NCBI GenBank assembly: GCA_028751875.1
Contig: CM054134.1
Location: 39,922,308 to 39,986,307, forward strand
Direction: 5' to 3'
DNA length: 64,000 bases
Source: Rapana venosa
Lineage: Eukaryota > Mollusca > Gastropoda > Neogastropoda > Muricidae
Shown here: piece by piece, positions 22,990 through 32,261 of the stretch
How the letters are laid out: the number at the start of each line of letters is the position of its first letter
Position numbering within the stretch: the stretch's first letter is position 1
The notes under the pieces: generated by a model
Seen by the model: the letters and a program-made list of their open reading frames with translations, nothing else
What the model was told of the DNA's origin: nothing
Databases searched by the model: none
Position numbers and translations under genes: made by a program

Positions 22990-24540
22990 CAGATTCACCG
23001 AGTGTATTGACGTGGTATGTCTCAACAACGCGGTATGTCTCAATTGTGACAAAGTGCGTCGAACGGGGGGGGGGGGGGGGGGGCCTCCAATCCCCCCCCC
23101 CCCTCCATCGATGAGGTGTTTCCACAATTTGTGATCAAGTGTGTCGAGAGGGGGAGGGGGGGGAGGGAGGTCAACGCAGTTTGTCACAATATTGTAACAT
23201 GGCGGGGGGAGGTCAACGCACTTTGTCATAATATTGTAACGTTGACGCACTTTATCACAACTTTTTAATGCCTGGCATTTCGTAATGATAAAGCCACTTA
23301 CAATAAAAGAGGCGCTTATCATGATGGTAGCAGGTTATCCAGATCCAGATTGTGACCCACTTTGTCACAACTCTTTAGTACCTTCCATTTTACAATGATA
23401 AAGCAACTAAGTATAAAAGATATCCGGAGTGCAGAGGCAGTAGATCTATTGCTTTGCGCAAAAGAAAAAGAAACGTTGAGTTCGTTGGCTGTTATTTTAT
23501 TCAGCTGTTTGACTTAAGTTCCATATTGTGACAAAATGCGTTAATGGGCTTTGTCACAATTTTTATTTTAGCCCTCACATTTTGTAATGCTAAAGCTACT
23601 TAGAATTAAATGAGGTGCTCAATCTGACGGCAGCAGGTCACATCCTTTATACAAAAAAAAAGGGGGGAGGGGGGAGGGCGGGGAAGATTTTGTGCCCTCT
23701 GCCATTAGTTTCTTTGGAAACATGTCTTGAGGTTCAGATTGTGACAAAGCGTGTTGACGCGCTTTGTCACAACTCTTCAGTACCTCATACTTTACCATAA
23801 TGCAACTAAGTAGCATTAAAAAGTGAGCTCATTGCAACGGAAGTAGACCAGTTGCTCTGAGAAAAATGGGAAATAAAGCTCTGAATTCATCGTTGTTATT
23901 ATATATAGCTGTTTGGCTTTAGTTCCAGATCGTGACAAAGTGTGTGAACGGGCTATGTTACAACTCTTCAGTTCATCACACTTTTCAAAGATAAAACTAT
24001 TTATCATAAAAAGTGATTTCGTTCAAATGGCAGTAGACTAGTTGCACTGAGAATAAATAATATAAAAAGTACCTTTGAATTCATCGCTGTTATTCTATTC
24101 AACTGTCCGACTATACTTCCAGATTGTGACAAAGTGTATCGAAGGGCTTTGTCAAAACTTTTCAGTGTCTCACATTTTGCAGTGATAAAGCTACTTCAAA
24201 TCAAAAGAGGTGCTGATTATGGTGGCAGCAGGCACATTGCTCTATAAAAAAAAATAAACGTGAAAAAAAGAACTCTGCATGCCCTATTCTTCATTTTTTA
24301 AAGGAAATGTATTTTGAGGTCAAGATTGTGACAAAGCGCTTTGACGTGCTTTGTCACAACTTTTTCTTAGTACTTCATACTTTGGAATGATAAAGTAACT
24401 TGGTATGAAAAAAAGTGTTCTGATTGCAACGACACTGCTATGTAAGTTGCTCTGGGGGGAAAAAAACCTGGACGTTTTTGCCATTATTTTATTCAGCTGT
24501 TTGACGTTAGTTCCAGATGGTCACAAAGTGTGTTCAAGAC
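22990..24540. repeat. Palindrome-bounded satellite, main block
   Basis: Repeating monomers of about 180-210 bp. Each opens with CTTTGTCACAA and closes with TTGTGACAAAG. Adjacent monomers meet across a 10-15 base spacer, so every junction is an inverted repeat; the clearest is TTGTGACAAAGCG and CGCTTTGTCACAA at about 23734-23770. Junctions are near 23530, 23740, 23935, 24126 and 24330. Interiors share TAGTACCTCA, CATTTTGCAATGATAAAGC and a GCAGTAGAC block. Two interior types are visible, one ending ATTCAGCTGTTTGAC and the other TTGGAAACATGTCTTGAGG. Flanking partial units (22990-23260) carry G/C homopolymers. Confidence 0.85.
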
Positions 24541-24652
24541 CTGTTTACCTGTAGGAGATTTAGTGGGTTTTTTCGAATCTTATATTAGATTTTGGACCTC
24601 AATACGAAAATACGCATTTACTGATGAAACACATACGAGCGTGCGCGCACGC

Positions 24653-24708
24653 ACACACACACACACACACACACCACGCACGCACGCACGCACGCACGCA
24701 CACACACA

Positions 24709-24744
<36 letters not shown>

Positions 24745-24955
24745 GTGAGTCACAAACACACACTCTCTCTCGCTCTCTCACATACACACACACACACACA
24801 CACTCTCTTTCTCTCTCTCTCTCCCTCTCTCTCTCTCTCCCTCTCTCTCTCTCTCTGTCTCAGACACAGACACTCTCTTTCTCCCTCATTCCCTTTCCCT
24901 CACACACACTCACTCTCTCCCTCCCCTCACACACACACACGCGCACACACACACA
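24653..24955. repeat. Compound CA/TC microsatellite block
   Basis: Alternating (CA)n, (GCAC)n and (TC)n tracts with short unique spacers, splitting the palindromic satellite region. Confidence 0.93.
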
Positions 24956-25059
24956 TTTTCCGACATTTTTAGTCTTTCGAAAATAGTCACAAAAGCATTG
25001 CTGTTAAACCATCATTTATGGAGTTATTTATATATTTTCACTGCTGAACTTGTAGCCAT

Positions 25060-25720
25060 ACTTATGGCTTTAAATCATATTTCCACTCTGCTCATAAATG
25101 CCGGTCACATCTCAATTTGTGTAGATTCTAAGTCGGTGTGACGTGCGCTTAGGTCTACTGACCAAAAGCCAAGAAGTGAAATGACAACAGAAATAAATCA
25201 TATCATACATCTGTGGGTTCCTTCACACTGTGGGATTATTCCCAATGAAAGAGTGGATCAAGCTGCCAGAAAAGCAGCTCCCAATTCCGAGGGAAAAGAA
25301 ACTATTCCTTTAGATCTGCTATAATGTTACAGGCGCATAGAGAAAATATCTTCCGATCGCTTGTATAACCGTTCTTGAGAAGTAAGATTCTCAATAGGCC
25401 TACTATTATAACTGTGTGAAAAGTGCTTATAAAAATAATACCAACTCCCTCTTGTTTCGGGATTTCTCTCAATGTTCCAGACATATTATCAGTCTAATGT
25501 GTCGTTTTCGCTTAAACGCTCTCTGTACAAAATTTTGCACAAATATTCAATGCTTGTGTGGTGAACAATCTCAGTGAATCATTTGCTTGTGGGCTGCTCA
25601 TTAGCCCGACTGTAAATTTCGCAAAAACTTGGGCACTGTCATCCGCCCAACTGTCCTTTATCTCTAGAGCACATTTTGAAGAACTATTCGCTTCTTCATG
25701 AGGCTTCTGTTTACTTTGAT
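25060..25720 (+). mobile_element. Decayed LINE with RNase H domain
   Basis: Broken plus-strand frames preserve RNase H landmarks: ICVDSKSV (the DSK motif with a catalytic Asp) and, about 40 residues on, HLWVPSHCGIIPNERVDQAA, which matches the WxPxHxGIxGNExAD signature of I/Jockey-type LINEs. Further on, RFRLNALCTKF and a CLCGE segment resemble the C-terminal zinc knuckle. Several stops and frameshifts make it nonfunctional. It lies between the two blocks of palindromic satellite. Confidence 0.75.
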
Positions 25721-25882
25721 AGCAGCCCAGTTGGAATCTACCTTTGATTCACGTAAAGCTGCTATGTGACGTTTTGGTTTATGTTATATTAATTATCAGC
25801 TATGTTAAATTAGTTATGTTATACAAGTTATGGTCTTCCAGTAATGTTGTGCTTTTTTGTGGCACTCTTGAGGTTAGCACAA

Positions 25883-25883
25883 G

Positions 25884-25922
<39 letters not shown>

Positions 25923-25924
25923 CT

Positions 25925-25959
<35 letters not shown>

Positions 25960-25983
25960 CTATCCTATCCTATCCTATCCTAC
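25883..25983. repeat. (TC)n and (CTATC)n microsatellites
   Basis: TC repeats with two interruptions (25883-25957), followed by four CTATC pentamers. Confidence 0.95.
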
Positions 25984-26244
25984 CTATCCTGACTCTAATG
26001 ACACTCTCGAACTTACACATGCTCATTCATCTTCCCTCCCCCCTTTTTTTTTTTTTTACATTTCTCATAACCCCTTTCCCTATCGTCTAATATCCCTTAA
26101 AGTGGAAGGACGTTGAAACAAAGAAGAAGAAGAAGAACAACAACAACACACACACACAAAACTCCCTGTCTCTCTCTGTCTCACAAACACAAAAAGTGAG
26201 TTCTTTTGATTCTAAAATGCTTTGTCATTGCAGAGCGAGACATG

Positions 26245-26610
26245 CAGGAGTAGTGACAAAGCACGTTGACGGGCTTTGTCACAATGTTAGAACTGAAATC
26301 AGAAACTTGACAAAACTGCATGTGGAGCTTCTAAAAATGCTGAGGTAGTAGGCTACATCACATTGAACTTGTACTGATTTAGTGTGATGGATTTGTTTTG
26401 ACATGGGGGAGGTAACGCACTATGTCACAATTTGTGACACTGCGTTGTGGGGGTGGGGTGGGTTGGGATGGGAGGGGCTTACTGCTGTTTGTTACAATTG
26501 TGATAAAGTGCACTGACCACCAACCCTCCCCCCCCCCCCCCCCCCCCCCCCCTGAGGCTTCACCCACAAATTGAGACATAGTGCCTTGTTGAGACATGGC
26601 GCGTCAGTAC
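26245..26610. repeat. Palindrome-bounded satellite, right block
   Basis: Contains GTGACAAAGCACGTTGACGG then GCTTTGTCACAA (26253-26285), TGTCACAATTTGTGACA (26423-26440) and GATAAAGTGCACTGACC. A C run is at about 26528-26552. Motifs are as in 22990-24540, so the array probably once extended across 24.5-26.2 kb and was interrupted. Confidence 0.75.
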
Positions 26611-26701
26611 AGGGATGGAGAGAGTTTGCGTTTGCCATGGGCTGTAAATACCCCCGCCTTAGTGGAAGCCACAGTCCCACTTATGTGATATTTGTTGGAT
26701 A

Positions 26702-26702
<1 letters not shown>

Positions 26703-26747
<45 letters not shown>

Positions 26748-26850
26748 ATTTAAATTTGTTAAAACTATTCATTGTAACTGGTTGCATGTGTTGGAAGATA
26801 TAGGACTATGTACATTCCATTCTTCTTCTTCTTTTTCTTCTTCTTCTATT
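26703..26850 (+). mobile_element. LINE 3' tail fragment with (GT)n
   Basis: (GT)n (26703-26745), then TACATTTAAATTTGTTAAAA, AACTGGTTGCATGTG, and a shortened TATAGGACTATGTACATTCC with a (TTC)n tail. It aligns with the 3' end of the 54.6-55.8 kb LINE but has lost the GCGCTTTGATTTGT segment. Confidence 0.65.
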
Positions 26851-27486
26851 ATATTTTGGATTTTTAAACGGGAACAACGCATAAAGTAGAGAAACCCAAC
26901 AACAAACAACTACTGTGGAATCATGGTTTTCTGGTTTCATTTCCGCAAAGCGATTTATACATAGCCATCAATGATGCGAGAAATTTCCCCTTTACTCCAT
27001 AATTACTGATACATTCTGTAAGTTTCTTATATGTAGCTGAATCAAAAGCTTTTCTTTTAATCTACAAATAGATCATGTAATTTTTTGTTTTGCCGTTCTT
27101 TTTCATACATTTCTGGGCAATTCATTAAAGATGAAGTATCTTATCAACTGTAGAATTGGGTTTTTTTGTTTTCCTGAAAGCAGCCTGATTTAGGATCAGT
27201 ATAGTAATTATGCAGAATATTCAACTTTAACATACCCCTATAATTGCGCGCGCGCGCGCGTGCGTGCGTGCGTGTGTGTCTGTGTGTGTGTCTGTGTGTG
27301 TGTGTAAGATAGAGATTGATTGAATGGTTGATTGTGTGTGTAAGATAGAGATTGATTGAATGGTTGATTGATTGATAATCTTTATTCACAAGGGTTACAG
27401 ATAAGCTTTTACAAACATTTTTTCATCCGGCCCTTGCCCTGACTGAGAAGACACTATCAATAATTATCACAACTAATAATTTCAAG

Positions 27487-27490
<4 letters not shown>
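26851..27490. other. Intergenic with CG/GT alternation
   Basis: No gene seen. (CG)n then (GT)n alternation at 27246-27304, Z-DNA-prone. A 44-bp sequence (GTGTAAGATAGAGATTGATT plus flank) occurs twice in tandem at about 27300-27372. Confidence 0.55.

Positions 27491-27495
<5 letters not shown>

Positions 27496-27551
<56 letters not shown>
27496..27551. repeat. (GA)n microsatellite
   Basis: Perfect GA dinucleotide run after a short CA tract. Confidence 0.97.
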
Positions 27552-27554
<3 letters not shown>

Positions 27555-27649
27555 TACACAGCAGAATTAGGGAGAGGATTAAAAAAAAAACCCACGTTAA
27601 TTGTAATAAGAAGAAACACCATTTTTAAACCACAGCATATTGGTACACG

Positions 27650-27700
27650 ATGTGTGTGAAATTCGGGCTGCTTTTCCTGGGAGTAGCGCCAATGACTTAA
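27650..27700 (-). mobile_element. SINE-1 fragment
   Basis: Short minus-strand piece: GTGTGAAATTCGGGCTGCTT, the inverse of the SINE-1 GCAGCCCGAATTTCACAC block. Confidence 0.6.
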
Positions 27701-27734
27701 TTAAAAAGAATATGTAATTGTTCATAGCCATACA

Positions 27735-28590
27735 GATTTTTCTCTCTGGCCGGCTCCCGACCCAGAGTGAGTTTGCTGTGGGCACATTGGGAAAACTACC
27801 TGACAAACAATGCAGGTGTCTGTGTCTCTCGGGTCTGGTTGACGCCAGGATAAATTATGCTAAGAAGCATAAAGTACATACAGCCTTGTCTCAAAACTCA
27901 CGCACTTCCATGGCAGCATCTTAACAATAATAATAACAACAATAATAATAATAATGTATGGAATTTATATAGCGCTGAATCTTGTAAAGCAACAAATCAA
28001 AGCGCTTAGATGACTATTTTAAAAAAAATTATGCGTGTGTATGCGGTTAAAAAAAATTGTCATCTGTTCCCACCGGCACACAATGGCCTACTCTTTCGAA
28101 CAGCGGAACAGGATTTAACGTGTGCGCAAGATGTTCTGCATGCGTTTGCACACGGGGCCTCGGTTTATAGTCTCATCCGAAGGATCCACCATTGATCATC
28201 CTGCAATGACAACAAAAACTGTCTCAGGTTCGGTGATTCCACTTGCTCTGGTCTCACGGTGACCGCAGTCTCGGTTTGCTAGATACACTTTTGTGCCTGT
28301 GGTGAGTTGGTGTCAAAGCCTCCTGGCATGAAGGCTTGCGGAAGAAGAAAGTCGTCGGAGAGAGGTTGTGGCGGTCACCATCCAGGGTGGGCGTCTCAGT
28401 TAGTCTGGCCTCACGACTAAGCTATATCGTCAGAACAGGGTTGAGTAGGTGGTGTCCTGCGTATGTTAGTTCAAAACAGGCACTACTGAACAATACTAGA
28501 GTGACCCATCGGTAGTGCAGAGTCCCTCCGGCTGGTGGCCTCGCGGTGGCCTGTCACTGATAGGCTTCCGGTGAACTTCGGAGCCTGAGG
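27735..28590 (+). mobile_element. Composite tRNA-derived SINE, copy 2 (interrupted)
   Basis: The 5' half (27735-27925) has GGCTCCCGACCCAGAGTGAG, TGCAGGTGTCTGTGTCTCTC and CTTCCATGGCAGCATC. The 3' half (28196-28590) has GATCATCCTGCAATG, CTCTGGTCTCACGGTGACC, TGTGCCTGTGGTGAGTTGGT and AGAGTGACCCATCGG. The tRNA head is missing. A SINE-2 copy in opposite orientation is inserted between the halves, at the point where copy 3 carries its 62-bp satellite. Confidence 0.8.
27930..28195 (-). mobile_element. SINE-2 with LINE-type 3' tail
   Basis: Read on the minus strand: TCCTTCGGATGAGACTATAA, the SINE-2 core and GGGAACAGATGACA, and then AAGCGCTTTGATTTGT, CAGCGCTATATAAATTCC and an (ATT)n tail. The last part is the same 3' end as the CR1/Jockey-like LINEs in this window, suggesting the SINE uses that LINE's reverse transcriptase. 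Confidence 0.8.
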
Positions 28591-28724
28591 ATGCAACTTA
28601 TCGAATCTGGGTATGGCTTGGACAGAAAGATTGAAATGGGCGGCGTGGGAACAGCAGAACAGGAGCGCCACAGAGGATGAGGCACCGCAGGCAACACTCC
28701 CCCCCCCCCCCCCCCCCCTCCTTC

Positions 28725-28900
28725 CCGAAGTATTTGTTTCCAGATGAGAGTGGCTTTTTCTACAGAATTTTGCCAGGGAAAATATCTTGTTGACGTGGCT
28801 TTGTTGTAGGTTTTTTGTTTTGTTTTGTTTTTTACGTGCACAAAACGTTTGTTGCACACGGGACCTCTGTTTATTCTTTTATCCGAAAGACTAGGATGCA
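28725..28900 (-). mobile_element. Partial SINE-1
   Basis: Minus-strand match to the SINE-1 middle: ACGTAAAAAAC, GGCAAAATTCTGTAGAAAAA and the degenerate core GGATAAAAGAATAAACAGAG. It is preceded by a C run (28698-28717). Confidence 0.7.
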
Positions 28901-29059
28901 GATAAATGTGTTTATAATTGCATACTGTAATCCAGACATGCAGTTGTTTTCTTCTTAAAACTGCAGGTAGGTCTCAATAGTTTGCAGACTGAAATTCATA
29001 CCGACACCCCCCCCCCCCCCCCCCTTCCACCTCCCAAAAGGCCATGTGCCAAACCATAA

Positions 29060-29323
29060 CAGTACTATATAGTAGTAGTAGTAGTAGTAGTAGTAGTGAA
29101 TTAATGGAACTTATATAGCGCCATATCTTGCAAAGACAAATCAAAGCCCTTGCTTTCAACTTTATACAGTCGTGCAACCAATAACAAACAATCAATAGTT
29201 TAAACAAACATGTTACAAACATGGTACGCTGCAGACCAAATCTATGAAATAAAAATTATGATAGTCAAAACCGGTTTTTCAAAAGCACACACACACTCAC
29301 GCACGCACGCACGCACACACGCG

Positions 29324-29392
<69 letters not shown>

Positions 29393-29555
29393 GGGACATA
29401 TACTTTGGCATGGTGATGGGACATTGGTTAGTGAATGTGGGACAGTTATGATATGAAACAGGAGGGGAAAATCTTCGGTTTGAAATAAAGATGTCTTGAG
29501 GCTGGACTTAAAAGTGTCATAAGTAGGCTTTTGGCGAAGAGGAGAGAGAGGGGGT

Positions 29556-29603
<48 letters not shown>

Positions 29604-30375
29604 CAGTTGGTAGATGGACCCGAAATAAAGAAAGAGCAGCAGCCAACGATGAATTCGTTAAATCTAGGTATTCGTAAGCAGAAGGTATCTGCAGCAGAGC
29701 GGAGGGAACGAGGAGTATACAGGTTAAGACATTCACAGAGGTAGGAGGGTGCAGTTTCGTGGAGACATTTGAAACAGAGGGCACTGATCTTATAATTTAC
29801 TCTCTGTGGCACAGGCAGCCAGTGGAGAGATCCCAAGGGAGGGGTAATGTCCTCAGATTTTTTTTCTTTCTGAGAACTAGTCGAGCTGCAGAGTTTTGTA
29901 TATGTTGAAGGGAGTGGATAGATGATGCTGGCAGACCAGCAAAGAGAGAATTGTAATAGTCCAGACATGAAAGAATGAGAGATGTGACAATTTTGGATGT
30001 TGCATCGGTGGACAGGTACTTTCAAACTGCACTAATACGCCGTAATTGATGGTAGCATGATTGACATGTCTGGGGGATGAGTTTTTGCATAGAGAGTGTG
30101 TTGTCCATAACAACACCTAGATACTTCACAGCAGTATATAGAGGGAATGATGTATTGCCGAGTTCTATTGAAGCTGTTGTAATGGAAGAGAGTTTGTGTT
30201 TGGTACCTACAAGCATGGATTTGGTTTTTATCTGCATTTAGCTGTAATTTGTTCTGTATCATCCCATTTTGGATATCTTGAAAGCAGTGGGCCATATTTG
30301 TCAGGAGAGAAGGCAGATTTTCATATTAACACTGGTAATATGAATCTGATAGTCATCAGCATAAAAATAATGATT
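29060..30375 (-). mobile_element. CR1/Jockey-like LINE, copy a (5'-truncated, broken)
   Basis: On the minus strand it runs from just upstream of the YADD region (ATGCTGATGACTATCAG, reading ADDYQ) through LNADKNQ, KYLGVVMDNTLSMQK and LHWLPVPQRVNYKISALC to the 3' tail GCGCTATATAAGTTCC with an (ACT)n end. Frames are broken by several shifts. The 3' untranslated part carries about 67 bp of (CA)n at 29325-29391. A 47-bp G run (29556-29602) replaces sequence that in copy b reads GGGAGCTCATTCCAGGTC. Confidence 0.88.
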
Positions 30376-30392
30376 GATTTAATGACGTTTTA

Positions 30393-30423
30393 TTACACAC
30401 ACACACACACACACACACCACAC

Positions 30424-30468
<45 letters not shown>
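30393..30468. repeat. (CA)n microsatellite
   Basis: CA repeats with one CCACACAACA interruption. Confidence 0.97.
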
Positions 30469-30472
<4 letters not shown>

Positions 30473-30635
30473 ATTCACAATGTCAAACTGTAGCAGTGTG
30501 ACATTGAAGCAGATATAGATACGTGTTTTCCGATTTTATAATTATCTGAAGGCTTAGATCCACACAGACATTTTTAAAATAAAAGCGGGAAAGTGACTTT
30601 GATGTCAGCTGAAACCTTCGCTACTGCTTTTAGCT

Positions 30636-30673
30636 TGACGTAGAATGAACCCTTGAAAGTCTAGATCTAAGGT
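30636..30673. repeat. Target-site duplication, left copy
   Basis: 38 bp beginning TGACGTAGAATGAACCC; identical to 31575-31612. Confidence 0.92.
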
Positions 30674-31574
30674 GTGGTTTTTTTTTTTACCTTCTTGGTC
30701 GTCCATCGATCGGATGATGACTGTCCTCATGTGCTGAGTCTTCGTCTTATGTGGGCACGGAGATGGCTGGTTAAGCCAATCCTTGATAGGCAGACGCGGG
30801 TGCAGTGGGGGCAAGGAAACTGGGGGGGGGGGGGGGGGGGGGGGGGTGTCAGGGTTGGTGGTTGACGTCTTTCTTCTCGCTCGTGCTGCAGTCACATCAG
30901 CTCGCCTCTTCTCCTCCAAGTTGTCATGCGCCCGGATGGTGAGGGCGCGCCAGCCTAGTCTGTCCATAGCATACTGCTCCAGCTGTTTGGGAGGGATGTG
31001 AGCGTGTTTGATGTTGGACTTTACGCAGTCCTTGAATCTTTTGCGTGGTCTGCCCTGGTTCCGCTTTCCCAAGGTCAGTTCGCCATACACGAGCTGCTTA
31101 GGCAGCCTGTGGTCATCCATCCGGATCACGTGACCAACCCATCGAAGCTGGGCTTTCAGTATCATGGCCTCGATGCTGGTCATCCCAGCTCTGTCCAGGA
31201 CCTCGAAGTTTGTGATCCGATCTTGCCAGTGGATGTTCATAATTGACCGCAGGCTTCTCATGTGGAACTTCTCCAGCTGCTTCCAGTGTCTTTTGTACAC
31301 AGTCCATGTCTCGCATCCATAGAGTAGGCTGGTGAGGACGACGGCTCTGTACACCTTGAGCTTTGTGGAAAGATGGATGTTGTGCTGGTTCAAGACACGA
31401 GCTCCGAGGCGACCAAGAGCTTGACTGGCCTTGCAGATCCTAGCGTTGATCTCTTTATCCAGGTTGTCATCAATGCTGATGGTACTGCCGAGGTATCTGA
31501 AATCATCCACTATCTTTAGCTGGGTGCCCTCAATGGAGATAGAGGGGGGAGGGGCGGCTGAAGCAGGCGCTGAA
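30674..31574 (-). mobile_element. 5'-truncated LINE ORF2 C-terminus with long TSD
   Basis: The minus-strand frame (about 300 codons) shows the post-reverse-transcriptase region of a non-LTR element: FRYLGSTISIDDNLDKEINA, LLYGCETWTVYKRH, LRWVGHVIRMDD and GRPRKRFKDCVK. A G/C homopolymer (30823-30846) shifts the frame; past it a C2H2-like finger starting CPHC is readable in another frame, followed by an A-rich tail. A 38-bp direct repeat flanks the element exactly (30636-30673 and 31575-31612), a target-site duplication. Truncation begins just before the FRYLGS region. Confidence 0.9.
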
Positions 31575-31612
31575 TGACGTAGAATGAACCCTTGAAAGTC
31601 TAGATCTAAGGT
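31575..31612. repeat. Target-site duplication, right copy
   Basis: 38 bp identical to 30636-30673, directly bordering the truncated 5' end of the LINE. Confidence 0.92.
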
Positions 31613-31816
31613 TGTTTTTTTTTTTTACGCTAATCAACATTTATACACCTGAAAAAGTTTTTCTATGAATAGATCTGTTTTTATCTTAAAGTCTGTTGTT
31701 TTGCTCTCTTTCTTTGAGCTTTTGTGCAGTCTTACGGCAGACAAGGCACACACAGTTGCCGTTGTAGTTCTTCAAGTCCCTTGTGGCTAGAGAGCGGCAC
31801 AGTACAGAGATTGAAT

Positions 31817-31849
<33 letters not shown>

Positions 31850-32261
31850 TCTCGATGTGGCCCCGTCCCTGTGTGGCCCAGGTTGTTGGGCATGGCATAT
31901 TTCTGTGTCATCACATCACTATTGTGTCAAAGCGTCTGGTGTGACACTATCTTAACATGCTAAAGTGCTTCATTGTGAACCTATCTATATGAGATTGTAC
32001 ATAGTATCTCCTGAACTAAATGTCAGTATGTGCATGCCTCGTTGCAGACGACAGACAGACATTTATTCATCCACTCTGCCTTCACTGTGTACCTCTATCA
32101 GTGTACACAGCTGATAACAAAATTACCGCCCCCACCCCACCCCACCAACACACTGCCAATTATTGGTAATGTGGTATAGATATCTATATATATTTCTTAC
32201 TTTCTATTTTGTTCAAAGATTTTAAAAAAAGAATATTCTTGACCCCCCCCCCTCCCCCCCC
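31613..32261. other. Intergenic with 42-bp poly(G)
   Basis: No gene recognised. G42 at 31817-31858. Confidence 0.6.

Noticed and set aside
28483..28859. Minus-strand protein across 28.5-28.9 kb
   Set aside because: The frame covers the composite SINE end, a C run and SINE-1 sequence.
29446..30295. Several separate minus-strand genes
   Set aside because: All are fragments of one frameshifted LINE copy.
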